A DNA stretch of 64,000 nt from NCBI GenBank assembly GCA_963383645.1, contig OY726561.1, positions 28,872,826 to 28,936,825 of the forward strand, written 5' to 3'. The position numbers and the translations under genes were made by a program. Below the pieces are notes generated by a model that searched no databases, was not told the DNA's origin, and worked only from the letters and a program-made list of their open reading frames with translations. This document shows positions 11,928 to 23,999 of the stretch, one piece after another; position 1 is the first letter of the stretch, and each line of letters begins with the position of its first letter. Source of the stretch: Muscardinus avellanarius. Its lineage: Eukaryota > Chordata > Mammalia > Rodentia > Gliridae.

Positions 11928-12096
11928 AAATTATTAATATGACATGGTTAACCTGGACAACCATTGGTGGGAGGGGGGAAGGGAAAGCGGGGGCGGGGGG
12001 AGGGCACCAAATATAGTTTAATTGTATACTATTTATGTTCAATAAAAAAGTTGTTAAAAGAAAAAAATAAAACAAAATAAAGAGTGAAAAAAAACA
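11928..12096 (+). mobile_element. Severely 5'-truncated L1 (3' UTR only) with TSD
   Basis: Contains the L1 3'-UTR signature seen elsewhere in the window ('catggttaacctggaca', G-rich run, 'agggcaccaa', 'caataaaaaagt') and an A-rich tail. The 14-bp TSD aaaccttacaagtc occurs at 11914-11927 and 12097-12110. It inserted about 0.7 kb upstream of the USP25 CpG island. Confidence 0.9.
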
Positions 12097-12718
12097 AAAC
12101 CTTACAAGTCTTCAACCAACTTCTGTAATCTTTCCCATGAATCCTCGTATTTGCTTGTTCATTTGATTTCAACAAATAACCAATTTTATTTTATTGATAT
12201 CATTTATCCTTGCCAGGAAAACTTTACAAAGCTGTAAAATGATTGGAAATAAAGACTTGTAGGGATAATGTCAGTCTTCATCCAACACATCAAACTGTTT
12301 GCAAGGACTCTCAGACCCAAAGTGTAAACTATCGAAGAATGCAAATTAGACACGATTTTCCCCCATTTATAGACCAGTTTTTAATTTTCCTTTATCAACC
12401 ATCTTAATGTTTCTTCATATCATATATCCTTAGAACATTAAATTTAACATAAAAATTAGTATTTTATTTGAAAAAACATATTACCAGATACTAGAGTTTA
12501 ATTTCAAGAATATGGCAATACAATATTCCTCCCTTTATGTTTAATTTTTTAGTTTAATTTTTCTTAAATCCTACTAGTGCCTTCTAGACAATACTCAAAT
12601 AAAAGCAGTTTGTAGGGTAGATATATTTGCCCACTTAGAGCATTCATTTCTAGCTTACTGATAATAGTTTCCTACTTAGCATTTTTAAAGCTTTATTATT
12701 GTACTGCAAAAAAACTTT

Positions 12719-12856
12719 TTTAGTGTTATTGGGAATTGAAGCCAGGAGTATACCTCCAAGCTACAGTCCTTCTTGTTTGTTTGAGCAGGATCTCTGTAAG
12801 TCGTATTCAGGTTCCCAAGTATTAAGATTACAGAGGTGTGCCACCATGCCTGATAT
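12719..12856 (-). mobile_element. Diverged B1/ID-type SINE fragment
   Basis: Antisense SINE features: 'gaattgaagccagg' at the left and 'agattacagaggtgtgccac' at the right. Strongly decayed. Confidence 0.6.
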
Positions 12857-13154
12857 ATTGCAAGATTTTGAAAAGAAAAAGTCTGGGTTTCCTCATACCA
12901 TCTTTTTTTTTTTTTAAGAAAACTGACAATTGGAACAAATAAAGGCCAAAAATTTGAGAAATTGAGATAATTTGGCACATAAAATATATTGCCAGGACTT
13001 AGAGACAAGTCAGTTTCAATATGCATGATTACTATAAACATATATTCTCTGGATATTATTTAATACTCCTAAACTGTTATATAATTTCATATTATTGAAG
13101 CACAGGTCATAAAATAAAGTGATAAGCATTCATATAAAATAAAAAATTAGTTTT

Positions 13155-13582
13155 AACCCTGCTAAGGTTTGTATGTCCCTGCAACAAATCATGCAAACTT
13201 AATCTCCAAAGCAGTAGTATTGGGAAACAGGGTAATAGGTGCTGGGACAAGAAGTGACTAGGCCATGAGGTCCCTGCCCTCATCAATTAATGTTATCACA
13301 AGAGTGTATATGAAGTCTCAAGAGTGAGTTTCTTCCAAAAGGAAAAGTTTGGTGCTCTCCACCTGTCTGTCTCTCTCTCTGCCTTTCAGTCATGGGATGA
13401 CACACCATGAAGGCCCTCACCAGATGCTGGCCCCTCCATTCTGGACTTTCAGCCTCTAGAATTAGGAGCCTAATATATTTCTAGAATTAGGAGCCTAATA
13501 TATATAAATATATTTCTGTTCAATATACAGCTGCCCAGTCTCAAGTAGTTTCCAATAGCAACACAAAACAAGCTCAGACAAA
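13155..13582 (+). mobile_element. MaLR LTR (MST/MLT1-like)
   Basis: Order and wording of an ERVL-MaLR LTR: 'ggtttgtatgtccctgcaac', 'ggccatgaggtccctgccct', 'atgggatgacacaccatgaa', 'ccctcaccagatgctggccc', then 'cagctgcccagtctcaagta' and 'acaagctcagaca'. It has a 25-bp tandem duplication at 13455-13504. Ancient non-coding LTR. Confidence 0.85.
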
Positions 13583-13644
13583 CCCCAAACCTATTATGTT
13601 TTCTATTTTGGATCAAAATAATATTTCTAACAGTATTCAGTAGG

Positions 13645-13663
13645 GGTGTGTGTATGTTTGTGT

Positions 13664-13708
<45 letters not shown>
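13645..13708. repeat. (GT)n microsatellite
   Basis: Nearly pure GT dinucleotide run. Confidence 0.97.
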
Positions 13709-13709
<1 letters not shown>

Positions 13710-14279
13710 CCAAGGAAATTTGTGTTCTTCTATTTTGACTATTCATTCTTCTTTGTTTAGAAAAAGTTTAAAACCCATTTCTGGACCCTGAAAGTCTACT
13801 ATGTTAGCAAAACACACTTGTAAGATAATAAGAGAGATAAGCTCACTTCATATTGTATATTGAGACAATTTCTATGACAAAAGACTCTTCTTAAATCTAC
13901 TTGAGGATTGGAATTATTTTCCTCGAGATATATTGATAGTCTATGATAATTTTATTTCCACCAATAAGGAGGCAATAAGCACTCATTCAGAGACAAGGTT
14001 TCTATGATGTCACAATCATACTCTTCAAGAATAGTGTATTCACAGATTAGAAGCTGTAAGTGTACTACCTGAATGATAAAATGTTATTTTTATTAAACGG
14101 GTATTTAACCAGTTTGCTTAAGCTTTTACACTACATGTCCAACTCTAACTTCTCATTCCAAGTGGATAGCTATGTGGTCCTGACCACCCAATCATATAAT
14201 TCAGTATGACAAAGCATGTCATCATTAGTATCTCTAGCCACCAACAGTACCACATTTTGAGGGACCCCATATGTTTGGT

Positions 14280-14545
14280 ATCCTATTCGTTTGATCAATC
14301 TTCAATAACAAACTGCCACAGACTGAATGCCTTAAACAGCAGATATTTAACTTTCCACAGCTCTGGAGGCTAGAAATCCAAATCAAAGTCCTGGCAGGGC
14401 TGGCTTCTCCTGCTGCCTCGCTGCTTGACTTCCAGATGGCCAACCTCTTGCTCCCTCTTCCATGGTCGTCCCTCTGTGCATGTGTACCCATGGTGTCTCT
14501 TCATCTTCTGAGGTCATCCATTATGGGCCTGCCTATACAGCCTCA
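14280..14545 (-). mobile_element. MaLR LTR fragment (antisense)
   Basis: Reads on the minus strand as MLT1/MST-like: in plus orientation 'aataacaaactgccacagac', 'cacagctctggaggctagaa', 'tcatcttctgaggtcatcca'. Confidence 0.65.
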
Positions 14546-15076
14546 TTTTTAATTTAATCGTCTCTTTAATTAATACTTTATTTTAATGCATGGTTATAGT
14601 TTGAGATGCTGGGAGTTAGGAATTTGAGATAGAGGTTTGAGGAAAACATAAATCAGACCAGAGCAGACATATTCACTCTATTCCCTTATTCCTACACTTC
14701 ACGCTTTTGTGCCTTCAAATACCATTTCTTCTGCCCACCACATAACCTCTTAGATTGTTAAGAGACACATAAACACATTAAAGGAAAGCAACTTTACATA
14801 TTTTCTGCCAATACTGGCCCTTTTTCCTGGAATAGTTGGGGGGAAAGAGAGTTCTGTGAAGTGCAAATGAATGGTAGTCTCATATAAACTATAGCTTTGC
14901 AAGGTGTACTCAGAAAGCATCTCTTTGTTTCCCCTTACCCTGAACAAAGCCAAAGTCATTTACTCACACTAAGGATGAGAGTGCCTTTCTGGTTTTCTTC
15001 CTTTCTTCCATTCATACTCAAAAGGCAAAGTCTTCCCTTCTATAGTTGTAGGCACAAATTTCCCTGAGATTATCTG

Positions 15077-15171
15077 AAAAAAAAAAAAATATATATATAT
15101 ATATTTTTTTCTCTCCTATATATATTTTTTCTCTCCTATATATATTTATATTTATATATATATAAATATAT

Positions 15172-15209
<38 letters not shown>

Positions 15210-15222
15210 GAGAGAGAGAGAG
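15077..15222. repeat. AT-rich microsatellite with duplicated 20-bp unit
   Basis: An A-run, then (AT)n, two copies of 'ttttttctctcctatatata', a long (TA)n and a final (GA)n. Likely length-polymorphic. Confidence 0.93.
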
Positions 15223-15879
15223 AAATCATGTCTTAGAAAGTGACTAATGCCACTTTCCAAGAAATCTTTTTCCATATTCAGACCACATGATTCTTATACA
15301 CAAATCCTAAGGAACACCACAGGGCCTGCTAGCTCTGTGACTCTGGCCAAGTTATTCTGAGCCTTCCACACAGTCCTGCTTGCTGTCAGAGGTACTCCAC
15401 AAGTTTCCAGTACTCTGCTCTGAATCAGGAAGAGGACTATGCCTGCATAGCCATTCTTTCAGGTCACCTGGCCTCAGAATGGATTTGGCCAGAGAGAGGC
15501 AGATATGAGGCACTGGATTGAGGAAGAAAGGGAAAAGTCAGGCTATTTCTCGTTCTCCTTTTCTCTTTCCTAGGCGACATCTTATTGAAGTATATTTCTT
15601 TGGTGGTTCTAACTCTCACCAGACTGGCCTAATATCTGACTGGTATCCCCAGCAAGGCAAGTTCTTGATATCTACACACCGTTTCTCTGTTTCTGTTTCT
15701 CATTCTTCCAAATTAATGGTAATAATGCCTTTTTTTTTCTTTTTGCTGTTGCTCAACTCTGGCTTAACTCCTTAATTTGGAGCTTAAATTTTCCACAAAG
15801 GCATATTTATATGTTAAAGGTTTGGAGCCCAGCCCCCCATGCTACTGGCAGGTGGTGAACCCTTAGAAATTAGAATCTA

Positions 15880-16150
15880 GTGGAAGGAAGTTAGACATTG
15901 AGAGTGTGCTCTTGAAGAGGATGAGACCCAGGGACCCTCCTTTCTCTCTTTGCTTCCTGCCGGTCATGAAGTGAGCAAATTCCCCCACCACTGGCCACAC
16001 TGTGAAGTACAGAGTCATCAAAGGCCAAACCAACAAGCCACCTGACCATGGACTGGAATCATGAAAATCCTTGAGCCAAAATAAGTCTCTCCTACTTAGA
16101 GCTGTTTGTCTCAGGTATTCTGTCATAGTTATGGAAAACCGGCCAACACT
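15880..16150 (+). mobile_element. MaLR LTR fragment
   Basis: 'ttgcttcctgccggtcatga', 'ttgagccaaaataagtctct', 'ctcaggtattctgtcatagt': 3' half of a rodent-type MaLR LTR. Confidence 0.65.
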
Positions 16151-16375
16151 CACTGTCCTTGATTGGATTCTCAACTCTTTCTTTACCTAAAAAACTAACT
16201 CTTTGGATTAAGGATTCCCATTTTTAACATCTTGAACAGTATTCTGTCTTTGCTGATACAACTCTTAACTGACAGAGTTTCTCATCTGTAAAATGAAAAT
16301 AATGCTATAGAATGATTTTGATGTTTAAATGACTTACTACTTATAAAATGCCTAGAAAACCATAAGGCACTGCTA

Positions 16376-16770
16376 TTGTTTAGATTTTGAACGCCCCTCC
16401 AAAATACAGGTGTCAAAGGCTTGTTCCCAGCTTGGCTCTACTGGAAGACGGTGGGCACCTTTTAGAAGGGAGCCTTAGTGGGAGGTCTTAGGTCACCACG
16501 GGGTGGGTGAGAACATGAAGGAAATCAAGGAAATCGTAGGAACTCACCCGCAGTCTCTTCCTCTTTCTCTTTTTGCCTCCTATGCATCATGAGGTGAGCA
16601 GCTTTCTCTCCCTCATCCTCCAGCTACAATCACTGCCTCACCACAGGCCCCAAAACAGTAGATCCAGCTGAGCTGAAACTTCACAAAATACGGCCCCAGA
16701 TAAACATTTCCTCCTTTTAGGTTAATATTCTCAAGTATTTTTCTAATAGTAATTGAAAGCTGACTAGCAC
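16376..16770 (+). mobile_element. MaLR LTR
   Basis: 'attgtttagattttgaacgc' start, 'gtgggaggtcttaggtcacc', 'tgcatcatgaggtgagcagc', 'cagataaacatttcctcctt', 'gaaagctgactagcac' end. A second MaLR LTR of similar make-up lies at 38962-39335. Confidence 0.75.
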
Positions 16771-17317
16771 AGGTACAAAGTAAGTACATGACAAGGGTGT
16801 CAATCAATCCCAACTGAGAAAGTTCAAAGGTAAAAAGAATTCATTGGAGGTCTTAGGAATTGCAATTCAAGAAACACATTCAGGCAGCTCTAAATCAGTG
16901 TTTCATTCAGGCCAGGGGAAGTTGGGGCTTATATTGAGCAAGCAGTCTTGTTTTATTGTAAAGTCGTAAAAATTATTTTGTGGAAAAACTTCTATTAGTG
17001 ATGAGAACAGTTCCTTCATGACAAGGGTCATGTTACCAATAGAAGATGCAGAAAAGAATCTATCTACTTAGTAAAAAAAAAAAAAAAATCCATGATAAAG
17101 AGTCTGGTAATTTCTTGAATGCATCTTGAGTCTCTAGATACAATGTAATCATCTGATAGAGATACCTGTAACCAGGCAAACTAACTTTGGAAGCAAAGTT
17201 CACATTACTGGGCAGAAGCTAGAGTTGTGTATAAGTACTGCTTCCAAATGGCATCCTTATTTCATTTTGAAAGCGTTTTCAATATTGTTGTCATAATGAT
17301 TTTTGTCTCCTGAGAAG

Positions 17318-17379
17318 GCAAAAATTGGGGCTTGAACCCAGGTGTGTTCTATAACTGAGCTATACTCTTACACCTATTT

Positions 17380-17410
<31 letters not shown>

Positions 17411-17736
17411 GTGGTACTGGGGTTCCTGGAAGCCCTTCTACCTCCGGGCTACACTCCCAGACCTATTTTATATTTTTGAAACAGGGTCTCTTACGCCAGC
17501 ACAGCTGGCTTCGAACCTGCGCGATCCTCCTGTCTCTGCCTCCCAAGCGCGGGGATTACAAGCGTGCGCCACCACGCCCGGCTATTTTTAATTTTTATAT
17601 TGAAACAGAGTGTCACTAATTTGCTCAGGGCTTTGCAAGGCTTCTGAGGCTGTTCTGAAAACTGTGATATTTTTGTCTCAACCTCCAAAATATTGGGGAT
17701 AACAGGTATGTGCTACAACACATAACTGAGGTTTTT
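17318..17736 (-). mobile_element. Old SINE (antisense) split by a younger SINE
   Basis: Left piece 17318-17388 (ID-like part) and right piece 17583-17736 (B1-like part, 'gaaacagagtgtcactaatt') flank the insertion at 17389-17582. Confidence 0.8.
17389..17582 (-). mobile_element. Young B1-dID SINE nested in an older SINE
   Basis: Poly(T), 'ggtggtactggggttcctgg', hairpin 'gccagcacagctggc', 'gtgcgccaccacgcccgg'. TSD tatttttaattttt at 17375-17388 and 17583-17596. Confidence 0.95.
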
Positions 17737-18639
17737 TATTTTATTTTGCAAACATGGAAATGTTATTGCTATTGAGACCCTTGGGAATTATTACTAGGGC
17801 TTCCTTGTGACCTCCCTTAATGTGTGTTGGGATCTAAGGCATAGCATCCCCAATCATGGCTGTAGGAGACCAGAATAAACTCTTTCAAAATATATTCGTT
17901 TTAAGCTAGTTATTATGAGAAACTGCAGACACAGGGGAAGTTCTAAAAACTGCTTATTTGTACAAATGTATGCCTATAAAGCAATTTATATAAGTGAAAT
18001 ATCAGGAGAAGGGCGATTCCTAGAGAAATTTTATTACCTGAAAGAGTTTATCTGCATAACAAGATAACCTTTTTCCCTATACATTCTCTCCCCTGAAATT
18101 CTCATAACTTTTTTTGCCACCACCAAGAAGTCCTGGGTCCTTGTCCTTCAGGTGCCTCTGCATGCTATATCAGATTCAATCATGTAGATCAGCTTAATCC
18201 AGATGATTGGAGTCTCATGTTTTGGGAAACTTTCTTTTATACATACCTAATAACACTTTTTTTTTCCTTTTCAATCCATATTTTTGTGTTTTAATTTGAG
18301 GCCCAGTCAAATTACCAAGAAAGGTAGAGGGAAGACTTTTTTTTTTTTTTTTTTTTTTTTTGCCCCTTTATAGAGGTTAAGACCATTAGATGGGCTGAAA
18401 GAAGAATTTATCTGCTGGTATTCACTATTCCAATGCTAGGAAAACAAGACAAAAACAGGGTTAAGTGAGATCAGTTCAAAAGTCTGCCAGTCTAAGAGGG
18501 ACTGTTCAACTGACATTTCTGTAATGGTTTAATATATCAGATGATGCACAAAATAAGTTGTTTGGCAGTTCCTAGGCAACCTTTTCAGCTTCCACCCTTG
18601 GTAATTATTGCAGCACCATGTTTAACCATGGAAACTGTC

Positions 18640-19090
18640 CAGGGGAGTCTTTAGGGGTCCCCCAAAACAAGTGCTCTGGCTTCAGACCCCAACAAGCTTT
18701 ACCTATCATGGTGCAACCCCAAGAACATGTCCCAATCACAAGCTCAGATGCATTACAACCAAAATAACAGAGTTAGACATGTCCAAGCATTCTTCAGGAC
18801 CTGGGAGATGACCAAAAGACCCTGCACTTTCTATGACTACCAACATGACGTCATCTTCACATATTTCTTCCTATCTAGTCCTCTGGAAAGTTTCCTATAA
18901 AAGTGGAGCCATGAACCCCTAAATGTGTTTCCCTTGCTCTCAGAATGACCCTCAATCTCTCTCTCTCTCTTGAATATGTGTGTGTTTTGCTTTCCTAAAC
19001 AAACCTGTCTGTGACTCTGCTCTTTGTCTTGGAAATTCTTTCCCAACCGGTGTCCCTACCACCGCACCTTGGTGGCTTGTAAGGAGAGAC
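18640..19090 (+). mobile_element. ERV1-like LTR remnant with PBS-like site
   Basis: The layout fits the 3' part of a gammaretrovirus-type LTR: 'cctataaaagtgg' TATA box near 18893, R/U5-like pyrimidine-rich DNA ('tgctttcctaaacaaacctg', 'ttggaaattctttcccaacc'), then 'tggtggcttgtaaggaga' (19070-19087), which resembles a proline-tRNA primer-binding site. The 5' edge and any TSD are unclear. No gag, pol or env open frame follows. Moderate confidence; a database search would settle it. Confidence 0.5.
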
Positions 19091-19473
19091 CTTCTATTAC
19101 TGGCAACTTTTTCAACTTTTAAGGGTCTTTCTGAGCAGACAACCTAACTAGAAGTAACTGAAGACTCTGGCTGTGGCTATATCCCAGTAAGTCTGAGGGC
19201 TCTTGGAGCCTACCGCCTAAGAAAGAGGATGACAGCCCTTTCCCCTTGTCACTCTCTTCTCCTTTAATACATGGCATAGCAGACAGAGGAGACTCACAAG
19301 GGCAAGCTCACACATGCTATGAGAGGAGTGTCTCTTTTCCCTTCTTTCTCCTTGAAGACCTTTGGAAAAGAGAAGATTGGACAGAACAGTAACAGAAGGT
19401 TCCAGGCGGGCGCTACTCCCAGCGTGACCTGAAGGACTCCCTTTGACCACCCTTTACTGACTGGGTGAGGCTT

Positions 19474-19556
19474 CTGCTTCCTCCTCCTCCTCCTCCTCCT
19501 CTTCCTCCTCCTTCTCTGCCTCCTCCTCCTCCTCCTCCTCTGCCTCCTCCTTCAAG
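19474..19556. repeat. (CCT)n-rich microsatellite
   Basis: Interrupted CCT/CTT trinucleotide run. Its complement gives a meaningless poly-Glu open frame. Confidence 0.95.
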
Positions 19557-19939
19557 CTTCTCCTCTCATGCCACAATTGGAGACTGAGTCTCAACCTGAT
19601 GATATAGGGACAATGAATCAAAACCCAGGCGAGTCCTCCTGTGTTCTCACAAACTCCTACCCATTTGTTTTCTGGTGATAACCAGCTCTTGAGGTAAAGA
19701 GTGTGCTCGGGTACATCTGTCATAGACACAGGCCGGCGGCTGTTCGGTAGGTTGAGACGCGCTCCTCTTAGTCATAGGCATGGTTGTGCTCCTGTCTGGC
19801 TCACAGAGGATGCCTCCGCTGCCTTTTATTTCCCTCTCACCTCCTAACCCACTTCATGGGGCCCATCAGCCAAGTCCCTTCTGACTCAACCCTGGGATGC
19901 TTCTTGGCTTTGGAAAAAGTTCAAGCCCAGAAAACTAAG

Positions 19940-20090
19940 GAAGAAGCATCTCATTCTTAAGCACCAGCACTCCTCCCTCTGCATGTATTTCTCGAGCTAT
20001 TCTTTGCTTTCCTAAGGAATTTTTCTGTAACTTTACCCTTGATCTTGAAAATTCTCTTCCAACCCATGTCCCCACTGCAATGATTATATT
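19940..20090 (+). mobile_element. Possible second ERV1-like R/U5 fragment
   Basis: 'tgctttcctaaggaattttt', 'gatcttgaaaattctcttcc', 'aacccatgtccccactgc' align in order with 18990-19062 of the upstream LTR-like sequence. This may be the other LTR of a collapsed provirus or a duplicated fragment. Confidence 0.4.
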
Positions 20091-20903
20091 TATTATTTCT
20101 TGGACAGTAGAAAAGACATAAAATTTAATTGTGTCTTTAAGTTTCAAAAAGACATAAGAGAGATATGGAAGTCAGACATTTATTTCTGGGCAAACTGTAA
20201 GAGCAAGTGGAAGAAACTTGAAATATCAGGTAGAACGTTATTCATTTTTGAATTTTGCAAAATGACATTTATACTGCATGAGTGCTTGCTAAGTGCAATT
20301 GAAACTCATTGATGAATGAAAATAAGGCAATTTTAAAAATCTCCTTTCCTGCTTTCTAGCCATGCAGAAAATATTTTAGTATATTTAATATACCTGATAT
20401 AATCTTTTTAAAATTTAATATGAATGCCATAATCTACTACTGTCCAAGTTTATTAATTGTTCTGTTTTTCCATCAAGAGCGACACATGGAACTTTTTATG
20501 TGAAGGTTGGTTGGATGGTTCTCTTCAAATCCACCATAGTCTTCAGTCTGGGATGTTATCCCATAGGAGTTTCCCTTACTCACAGAGGATAGTATCTAAG
20601 ACATCAAGAGTATGCATGAAACCTTAAATCTTACCCTACATATGCACTATGGTTTTTTTTTCCTATACATATCTGTGATAAAGTTAATGTATAAATGAGG
20701 CACAGTGGGAGATTAACAATAATATCTAATAACAAAATAGACACATAATAGCAACGAACTGTAATAAAACTTAGGTGAATGTGGTCCTGAAATATCTTAA
20801 TGTACTTTCACTTTTTCACTTAAGGAACACACTTTATGGATTCTCTTTGGCATCATTACTCTTTGGGGCCATTATTATGTAAAATAAGGGTTATTTGAAC
20901 ACA

Positions 20904-20931
20904 AGATATAGCCTTATTCAAGGCTATATCT
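20904..20931. repeat. Short palindrome
   Basis: Arms agatatagcctt / aaggctatatct with a 4-base loop. Confidence 0.9.
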
Positions 20932-21365
20932 CTTATTTTTTGTATTAGAATTTAAAACTAAGAAATTTTAAAAATATTTTATTGTTTTATTCATTTAAAA
21001 AACAAAATACTCATGTTTTATCATAAGTAAAATTTTACAAAAATATGACCAAATTTTCTAAAACCAGGACAATTGATCATGATAACTAAGATAGCTACTA
21101 AGTGACTAATAGGTAGGTAGAATACACAGTGTGGATGCATTAGACAAAGGAATGGTTTATACCTTCTGCAATACAGAACAAGATGGCGAGAAAGGCATAC
21201 AATTTAAAACTTATAAATTGTTTATTTCTGGAATTTTTCATTTTATATTTTCAGACCGTAGTTTCCTGCAGAAAGCGAAAGCCCAGATAAGGCATAAATA
21301 CCCACAATTTTATGGGAATACTGAGAATAAACCTCCCCATCACAAAGAAAAATAGAATAGCATAT

Positions 21366-21581
21366 TTTTTTTTTTTTATTAAGGATCTGGGGATGGAACC
21401 CAGAGGCATTCGACCTTTGAGCTATACCTACTGATCTATTTATTATTTTTTATTTTGGAATAGGGTCTCAATAAGTTGAAAAGGGCCTCACTAAGTAGCT
21501 GAGGCTGTCCATGAACCGCGATCCTCCAGTTTCAGCCTCTCGAATGCTGGGATCATAAGCATGTGCCACTATGACCGGCCA
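21366..21581 (-). mobile_element. B1-dID composite SINE
   Basis: Antisense: poly(T), 'ggggatggaacccagaggca', 'agtagctgaggctgtccatg', 'agcatgtgccactatgaccg'. Old class. Confidence 0.87.
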
Positions 21582-22262
21582 GAATAGCATACTTTAAAAT
21601 TGCATTCCATGAGTTTCAATTTCAGAATTTTCTTTGTAAATGGGCCTTGCTGCCAGGTGAGTTGCGATGGCTATTCTAGGCCTTTTACTTTGAAGGACAT
21701 ATGGGAAATCATCTGTGATACATTTAAAGACAGCTACTATTTTTTGTACATTTAGTATATGCTGGGACCTGTGCGAAGCAATTTACACTTATTTAATCCT
21801 TATAACAACCTATGATAGTTGAAATTACACTCTTTCTGCATAGGAAAAAGCTGTGGTTTACGGCATACGTAAATGGCCCAAAGGCACACACAGAAACTTG
21901 TTAAACCAGTTAGAAGCCAGGTAGGAGGTCTATGTGAATTCAAAGCTTCTTCACTTAATTAAACACCTTAAACTGGAGAGCAGCTATTCTCTAGGTGTGG
22001 TTGATGGATTCCTGGAGGTCCTCAAAACTCTTTCAAGCAGTTGACAAGATGCAACAGATGCAACCCTTTCCAAATATATGTCTGTGTGCTGCCAATTTTA
22101 TGGATTTGAACCCAAGCAACATATGATCCAAAGCAGAGACAGATGAAAGAATTCCATTGTTTTCCATTAACTCATACATCAGAATATAGATTCTCAAATT
22201 TAACAGCTTACTGTTTCTACTGTTTCTTCACAGAAAAAATTACTTTTCATTCCCCTGGGCAT

Positions 22263-22274
22263 TTTTTTTTCTTT

Positions 22275-22306
<32 letters not shown>

Positions 22307-22512
22307 TTTTTTTTGGTACTGGGGATAGAACCCAGGCGCTTTCTACCTCCACGCTATACCCCCAGTCCTAGTTTTTATTCTTTATTTTGAAACAGGTTCT
22401 CCCTGAGTTGCAGAGGGCCTCACTAAGTAGCTGAGGCTGTCCGCGAACTGCGATCCTCCTGTCTCAGCCTTTCAAATGCTGGGATTACAAGCATATGCCA
22501 CCATGCCTGGAC
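22263..22512 (-). mobile_element. B1-dID composite SINE with long poly(T)
   Basis: Poly(T) 22263-22314, 'ggtactggggatagaaccca', 'agtagctgaggctgtccgcg', 'gccaccatgcctgg'. Old class. Confidence 0.9.
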
Positions 22513-22747
22513 CCCCTGGGCATTTTTACCAACTTTTATTTGTATTCAGTGCCTCATAATTGCATCCCCGGCCCCTGGGTCATTCAAGGACACCCCCACT
22601 TCCAGAAGTGGTATCACCAGCTTTGGAAATCTATACATTATAGGTGTGCCAAAAGTGGAAAACAATATTGTTCTTTTATTTTTTTGTTTTGAAAAATTTG
22701 GTTACTATCCATAAAATTTTTATTTATGCTAAAATATAATGAATACA

Positions 22748-22753
22748 CTGTAT

Positions 22754-22788
<35 letters not shown>

Positions 22789-23002
22789 CTTATTTATTTT
22801 TGGTGGTACTGGGGGTGGAACCCAAAGGCTTTCTACCTCTGGACTATACCCCCAGACCTATTTTATATTTTATTTGGAAACAGGGTCTCATTAAGTTGCT
22901 GTGAGCCTCACTGAGTAGCTGAGGCTGACTTCATACCTGCACAATCCTCCTATCTCAGCCTCCCAAGCAGGGGGATTACAAGTGTATACCGCCACGCCTA
23001 GT
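22748..23002 (-). mobile_element. B1-dID composite SINE with (TTTA)n end
   Basis: The A-rich tail has become a (TTTA)n microsatellite (about 22750-22798), followed by 'ggtggtactgggggtggaac' and the B1 head 'accgccacgcctagt'. Confidence 0.9.
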
Positions 23003-23099
23003 GAATATAGTGTTTTTAAAATAAAATCATTAATAAATCTTTGCAAAGTTCCTTAGTTTTAATACTAATACAATAAATAATAATAGGTATAGCATACAT

Positions 23100-23197
23100 A
23101 TATGCCTTTTTGAATTCATATTTATGGCAAATGAGACACTATTGCAATTCATTACCCTCTTTTAAGTCAGCATAACACTGAACAAACAGTAAAGGAC
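23100..23197 (+). repeat. Inverted duplication, arm 1
   Basis: This segment is reverse-complementary to 23889-23999 at roughly 95% identity apart from a ~14-base insertion in the other arm. It is unique-looking, non-transposon sequence. Confidence 0.88.
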
Positions 23198-23541
23198 TAC
23201 AGAAGTCAGATCTCACTGGGCTTCCCAATAATTTAAAAAGAAAATGTGAAGCAATCTTAGAGTTCAAAAAGTATATTCCACTGCTTTTATAAGACATTTT
23301 GCAAGAACTAGAAATAAAACTGATCTGATAGTTCTTTCTTTCTATCAGATATTATATATCACTATTGCAAACCTTTAAGAAATTGGGGTATAAATTGACA
23401 AACGTTCTAGTTTTAGGAATACTCCCAGAATGGTATATGGGAACATTATGAATGTGTGCTCATAAAAACAAAGCAAAGAATGTTGTTCAACTTTCTCTCT
23501 TGTTGAAAGGATCAAAGATGAATTATTTGAAAGTACTCTGA

Positions 23542-23562
23542 CCCAGGAGTGGTGGCGCACGT
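23542..23562 (+). mobile_element. Tiny SINE head fragment
   Basis: Only 'ccaggagtggtggcgcacg', the first ~20 bases of a B1-type head, remains, with no body or tail. It lies between the two arms of the inverted duplication. Confidence 0.5.
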
Positions 23563-23888
23563 GAAAGTTAGGAATGAGCTCTGATAGATGACCATAGTGC
23601 TATATAATAATTTTATTGCTTTAACTAATATAATATTTTATATAACCATAGTCTATATTATAATAATATAACCAATAAGCATAATACATTTATAAAGATC
23701 TTAACCATGTATAAATCACTTGAAGATACAGTGTATCTCATTTAACGGTCTCCAAACTACAAATGTGAAAACTTCTACTTCAAGTAGTTGAGTGACTTGT
23801 CAATATTGCACAACAAGTAGATGGTCATGTTAAAGGTTGTGTCTACTACAATACCTCAGCACATATTTATTGAATAAAAAATAACCTG

Positions 23889-23999
23889 GTCCTTTACTTT
23901 TTGTTCAGTGTTTTAGCTCTGGCACACGCTGACTTAAAAGAGGGTAATGAATTGCAACAGTGTCTCATTTGCCATAAATATTAATTCAAAAAGGCATAT
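23889..23999 (-). repeat. Inverted duplication, arm 2
   Basis: Partner of 23100-23197. Includes an extra 'agctctggcacac' (about 23925-23938) absent from arm 1. The arms are about 690 bp apart. Confidence 0.88.

Noticed and set aside
19454..19729. Poly-Glu open frame (minus)
   Set aside because: Produced by the (CCT)n microsatellite.
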